From NCBI GenBank assembly GCA_943787225.1, contig CALSLP010000006.1, positions 209,208 to 273,207 on the forward strand: DNA of 64,000 nucleotides, given 5' to 3'. Below, piece after piece: positions 62,027-64,000 of the stretch. The first letter of the stretch is position 1. Every line of letters begins with the position of its first letter. The stretch is from an uncultured Alphaproteobacteria bacterium. Its GTDB lineage: Bacteria > Pseudomonadota > Alphaproteobacteria > MPNO01 > UBA2964. Below the pieces are notes generated by a model. The model did no database searches. It was not told where the DNA came from and saw nothing but the letters and a program-made list of their open reading frames with translations. A program made the position numbers and the translations under genes.

Positions 62027-63067
62027 TCACAGCATCTTGCAGATCATCCGGGCGAGCATCGGGCCAGTAATGATCACGACGAACAGCCGCACCGTCTGAA
62101 GCGCCAGCACGAAGGAGATATCGGCATTGCTATCGACCGCGATAATCGCAATCGCATCGAGCCCGCCGGGTACTGTCGCCAAGAAAGCCGTCAGCGGATC
62201 AGTGCCGACCAGCCACCACAACATCACCGCTGAGCCGCAACACAGCAGGATCAGCGTTGTCGTCCCGATCAGCATTACCGGCAAGGCGCGGAACGCATAG
62301 AGCACTGTTGCCTTTGTAAAGCGCAGCCCGACCCAGAGGCCGATAATGGCGAACGCCGTCATCAGCAACCAGGGCGGCAGCGTAATCGTCAGATAGCCAA
62401 AACCCTGTAACGTGGCCGCAAGGATCAGCGGCACAAACACTGCCCCTGACGGCACTTTCAACAGCCGCGCCCCGAGTGCACCCAACGCCGCCACCCCAAG
62501 CGTTTTCAATAGGTCAGGCAGTTGATCGGCAAAGGTGACGACCACCTCCGCAGCCGCGTGTTCGGTTGCCGTCACGCCAAAGACGAACCGCGAGACCAAT
62601 GTAGCAACGATCATCACCATAACCACTCGCAGGAACTGCATAAAGGCGACCAGCCGGGGATCGGCACCGAACTCCTCGGCCATCGCCACCATCCCGGTCG
62701 CCGCCCCCGGCGAGCAGCCCCAGGCAGCGGTCGTTCCCGGTAACAACCCGGTGCGGGCAATCATCCAGCCCGCAAAGGTACTGGCCACCACAGTGGTCGC
62801 AACGACCAGCAGCATCGCGGGCCAGTCAACCGCGATCGTACTTAGAATTGAGGGATCAAGCGCCCGCGCGACCAGACAGCCAACAATCGCCTGCGAACCC
62901 AGCAGATAGGGTCGCGGCACAGCCAGATTGGCCCCGCGCACGGCAAACAGCATCGCGACGATCATCGGCCCGATCAGAAACGAGGCCGGAAACCCGGCCA
63001 CATGCAGGACATATCCAAACGCCGCTGACGCCACGAACAGCGCGATCCAAATTTTGAGAGATTTCAT
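62027..63067 (-). CDS. AbrB-family (PF05145-type) integral membrane protein
   Basis: This is a 346-aa membrane protein with about ten helices in two repeats. The first repeat begins LFVASAAFGYVLHVAGFPASFLIGPMIVA; GCSPGAATGMVAMAEEFGADPRLVAFMQ is the family's conserved loop, repeated in weaker form as ATVPGGLDAIAIIAVDSNADISFVLALQ. The family is called AbrB/AidB-like or 'putative ammonia monooxygenase', but transport function is unproven. Confidence 0.82.
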   Translation of the reverse strand: MKSLKIWIALFVASAAFGYVLHVAGFPASFLIGPMIVAMLFAVRGANLAVPRPYLLGSQAIVGCLVARALDPSILSTIAVDWPAMLLVVATTVVASTFAGWMIARTGLLPGTTAAWGCSPGAATGMVAMAEEFGADPRLVAFMQFLRVVMVMIVATLVSRFVFGVTATEHAAAEVVVTFADQLPDLLKTLGVAALGALGARLLKVPSGAVFVPLILAATLQGFGYLTITLPPWLLMTAFAIIGLWVGLRFTKATVLYAFRALPVMLIGTTTLILLCCGSAVMLWWLVGTDPLTAFLATVPGGLDAIAIIAVDSNADISFVLALQTVRLFVVIITGPMLARMICKML

Positions 63068-63186
63068 TCAGGTACTCGGGCCGACTTTGATAAACTACAA
63101 TTGATGAGTTTTTTGTGTCATTTCGTTACAGTAATACAGGTTAACGTTCGTACATACAGGAGCGCACTTTAGATCGCAGGAAAAAG

Positions 63187-63540
63187 ATGGAAAAAGTAAC
63201 TGGCATCGGCGGGGTGTTTTTCCGGGCACGGGACCCTGAGGCGCTCGGCAAATGGTATACTGATCATCTCGGGCTCAACATCCTCAATCCGATCTGGATT
63301 CAGGAAGCCGGGCCGACCGCCTTCGCGCCGTTTGAACAGGACACAGATTATTTCGGACGACCGGATCAGCAATGGATGATCAACTTCCGGGTCACAGACC
63401 TCGACGCGATGATCAAACAGCTGGAAGCGGCGGATATTGCCGTGGAAACCCGCGATGAATGGGATTCAGAAGTCGGGCGCTTTGCGCGTATTCACGACCC
63501 CGAAGGTAATCCAGTTGAATTATGGGAACCGGGGGCTTAA
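63187..63540 (+). CDS. VOC (glyoxalase/dioxygenase fold) protein
   Basis: This 117-aa VOC-fold protein has the opening VTGIGGVFFRARDPEALGKWYTDHLGLN and the ending IHDPEGNPVELWEPG. The first metal His is missing (GGVFFRAR in place of the His-type opening), but the later Glu (VELWEP) is kept. It could be a small ring-cleavage dioxygenase, antibiotic-resistance-like or lyase-like protein. AAGATGG-type weak ribosome-binding site; the start is set by AGGAAAAAG upstream. Confidence 0.8.
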   Translation: MEKVTGIGGVFFRARDPEALGKWYTDHLGLNILNPIWIQEAGPTAFAPFEQDTDYFGRPDQQWMINFRVTDLDAMIKQLEAADIAVETRDEWDSEVGRFARIHDPEGNPVELWEPGA

Positions 63541-63576
63541 AGCACGACGTTTGGCACAATGCGTGGGCGGTCGCAG

Positions 63577-63999
63577 TCAGTGCAGGGTCGTCGATAGAGC
63601 GAGACTGGTCACGCCGCTCTCCGAATGACTATGTCGGGTTTCCAGGGCGGCAAATAGCATCAGCGCGGCATTTACGAATTCTTCCACGCCGTGCGGGTGA
63701 ACGAACTGCCGCGCGGCTTCCCGGGTTTCAAAGAGCGTGTCGGTCTGAGTGATCTGAAAGAACGCCATCAAACGTTGCTCATCCGCTGTCAGCCCAGCCT
63801 GACACAGGCAATTGAAACGAAGCGCAGCGATTCCGTGATCGTAGATCGCGCTAATAAGGTCATTGATCGAGTCTATAGCTAATCGCGCCGAAGCACCCGG
63901 CAGTGTTTTCTGAAATTGTCGCTCCGCCCGCGCCGCGTAATCCGGCCCCTTGAGCGTCGCTCGCAAGCTCCACAAAGCGACCTGATTTTCAAAACTGTC
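63577..63999 (-). CDS. Hypothetical protein, 5' end beyond the window
   Basis: The frame is open to the right window edge, and 140 residues are visible: DSFENQVALWSLRATLKGPDYAARAERQFQKT at the edge end, then a helical protein with FNCLCQAGLTADEQRLMAFF and REAARQFVHPHGVEEFVNAALMLF. No family is recognised. The residue composition and the lack of a good strand opposite suggest it is coding. Confidence 0.55.
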   Translation of the reverse strand, partial: DSFENQVALWSLRATLKGPDYAARAERQFQKTLPGASARLAIDSINDLISAIYDHGIAALRFNCLCQAGLTADEQRLMAFFQITQTDTLFETREAARQFVHPHGVEEFVNAALMLFAALETRHSHSESGVTSLALSTTLH

Positions 64000-64000
64000 T

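Overview
The window looks like a chromosomal segment of an alphaproteobacterium, probably a free-living Rhodospirillales-like or marine heterotroph. The evidence is moderate GC (roughly mid-50s), a plant-type (class II) DAHP synthase, a threonine-independent isoleucine entry enzyme (CimA), extracytoplasmic 'Bug'-type solute receptors, and many TauD-type dioxygenases, glutathione-linked enzymes and short operons for small organic acids. The genus cannot be fixed from sequence reading alone.

Layout. 1-0.8 kb: 3' end of a polyprenyl diphosphate synthase gene and tRNA-Pro(CGG). 0.8-13.5 kb: a catabolic patchwork with two TauD-family dioxygenases, an arylmalonate-decarboxylase-like protein, an aldo/keto reductase, an ornithine cyclodeaminase homologue, a glyoxalase, an orphan molybdopterin hydroxylase large subunit, a TPR/membrane protein pair that is probably one split gene, an alpha/beta hydrolase and a luciferase-like monooxygenase. 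13.6-22.2 kb: two nearly identical 1187-bp IS3-family insertion sequences in inverted orientation bracket about 4.4 kb (class II aldolase, MFS permease, CPFC thioredoxin-fold protein, metallo-hydrolase, small secreted protein). Their outer ends cut off the 5' parts of a glutamine synthetase-like gene (left) and an SDR gene (right). 22.3-33.1 kb: a second catabolic block with an SDR, a Bug/TctC receptor, Rieske dioxygenase alpha and beta subunits, a gamma-carbonic-anhydrase-like protein, a hybrid histidine kinase, two badly frame-broken genes (a MetE-like protein and a MOSC protein), a bicupin and an ACMSD-like amidohydrolase. 33-40 kb: housekeeping genes trmJ, cimA, cysS, nadE and class II aroG, all on the minus strand. 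40.3-49.9 kb: a DMT exporter, an orphan Bug receptor followed by a half-length TAXI-like secreted protein, glutathione reductase, succinate-semialdehyde dehydrogenase, an MFS permease, a 6PGDH-like reductase, a GH24-like lysozyme and a third TauD dioxygenase. 49.9-56.3 kb: glmS, glmU, an AsmA-family protein and a DUF3108 protein. 56.5-64 kb: tRNA-Val(CAC), a small membrane protein that resembles Pycsar effectors, a PEP-mutase/isocitrate-lyase-family enzyme, a VPxxP-CTERM-like surface protein, an NMT1/SsuA-type binding protein with no signal peptide, a DMT exporter, a GST, an AbrB-type membrane protein, a VOC protein and an edge-truncated unknown.

Two themes recur. First, substrate receptors and oxygenases stand apart from their usual partners: no TctA/TctB, no CoxM/CoxS, no Rieske reductase or ferredoxin and no ABC permease is visible. 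Second, single-base frameshifts are frequent (at least a dozen). Two of them fall in glmS, which is normally essential, and the lengths return to the family norm when single bases are restored. Many are therefore probably consensus errors. The glutamine synthetase and the SDR next to the IS copies are real truncations. No CRISPR array, prophage or complete defence island is visible. The least explained items are the half-length TAXI-like protein beside a Bug receptor, the orphan PycTM-like membrane protein, and the AMDase-like gene with its Gly/Cys active-site pattern.
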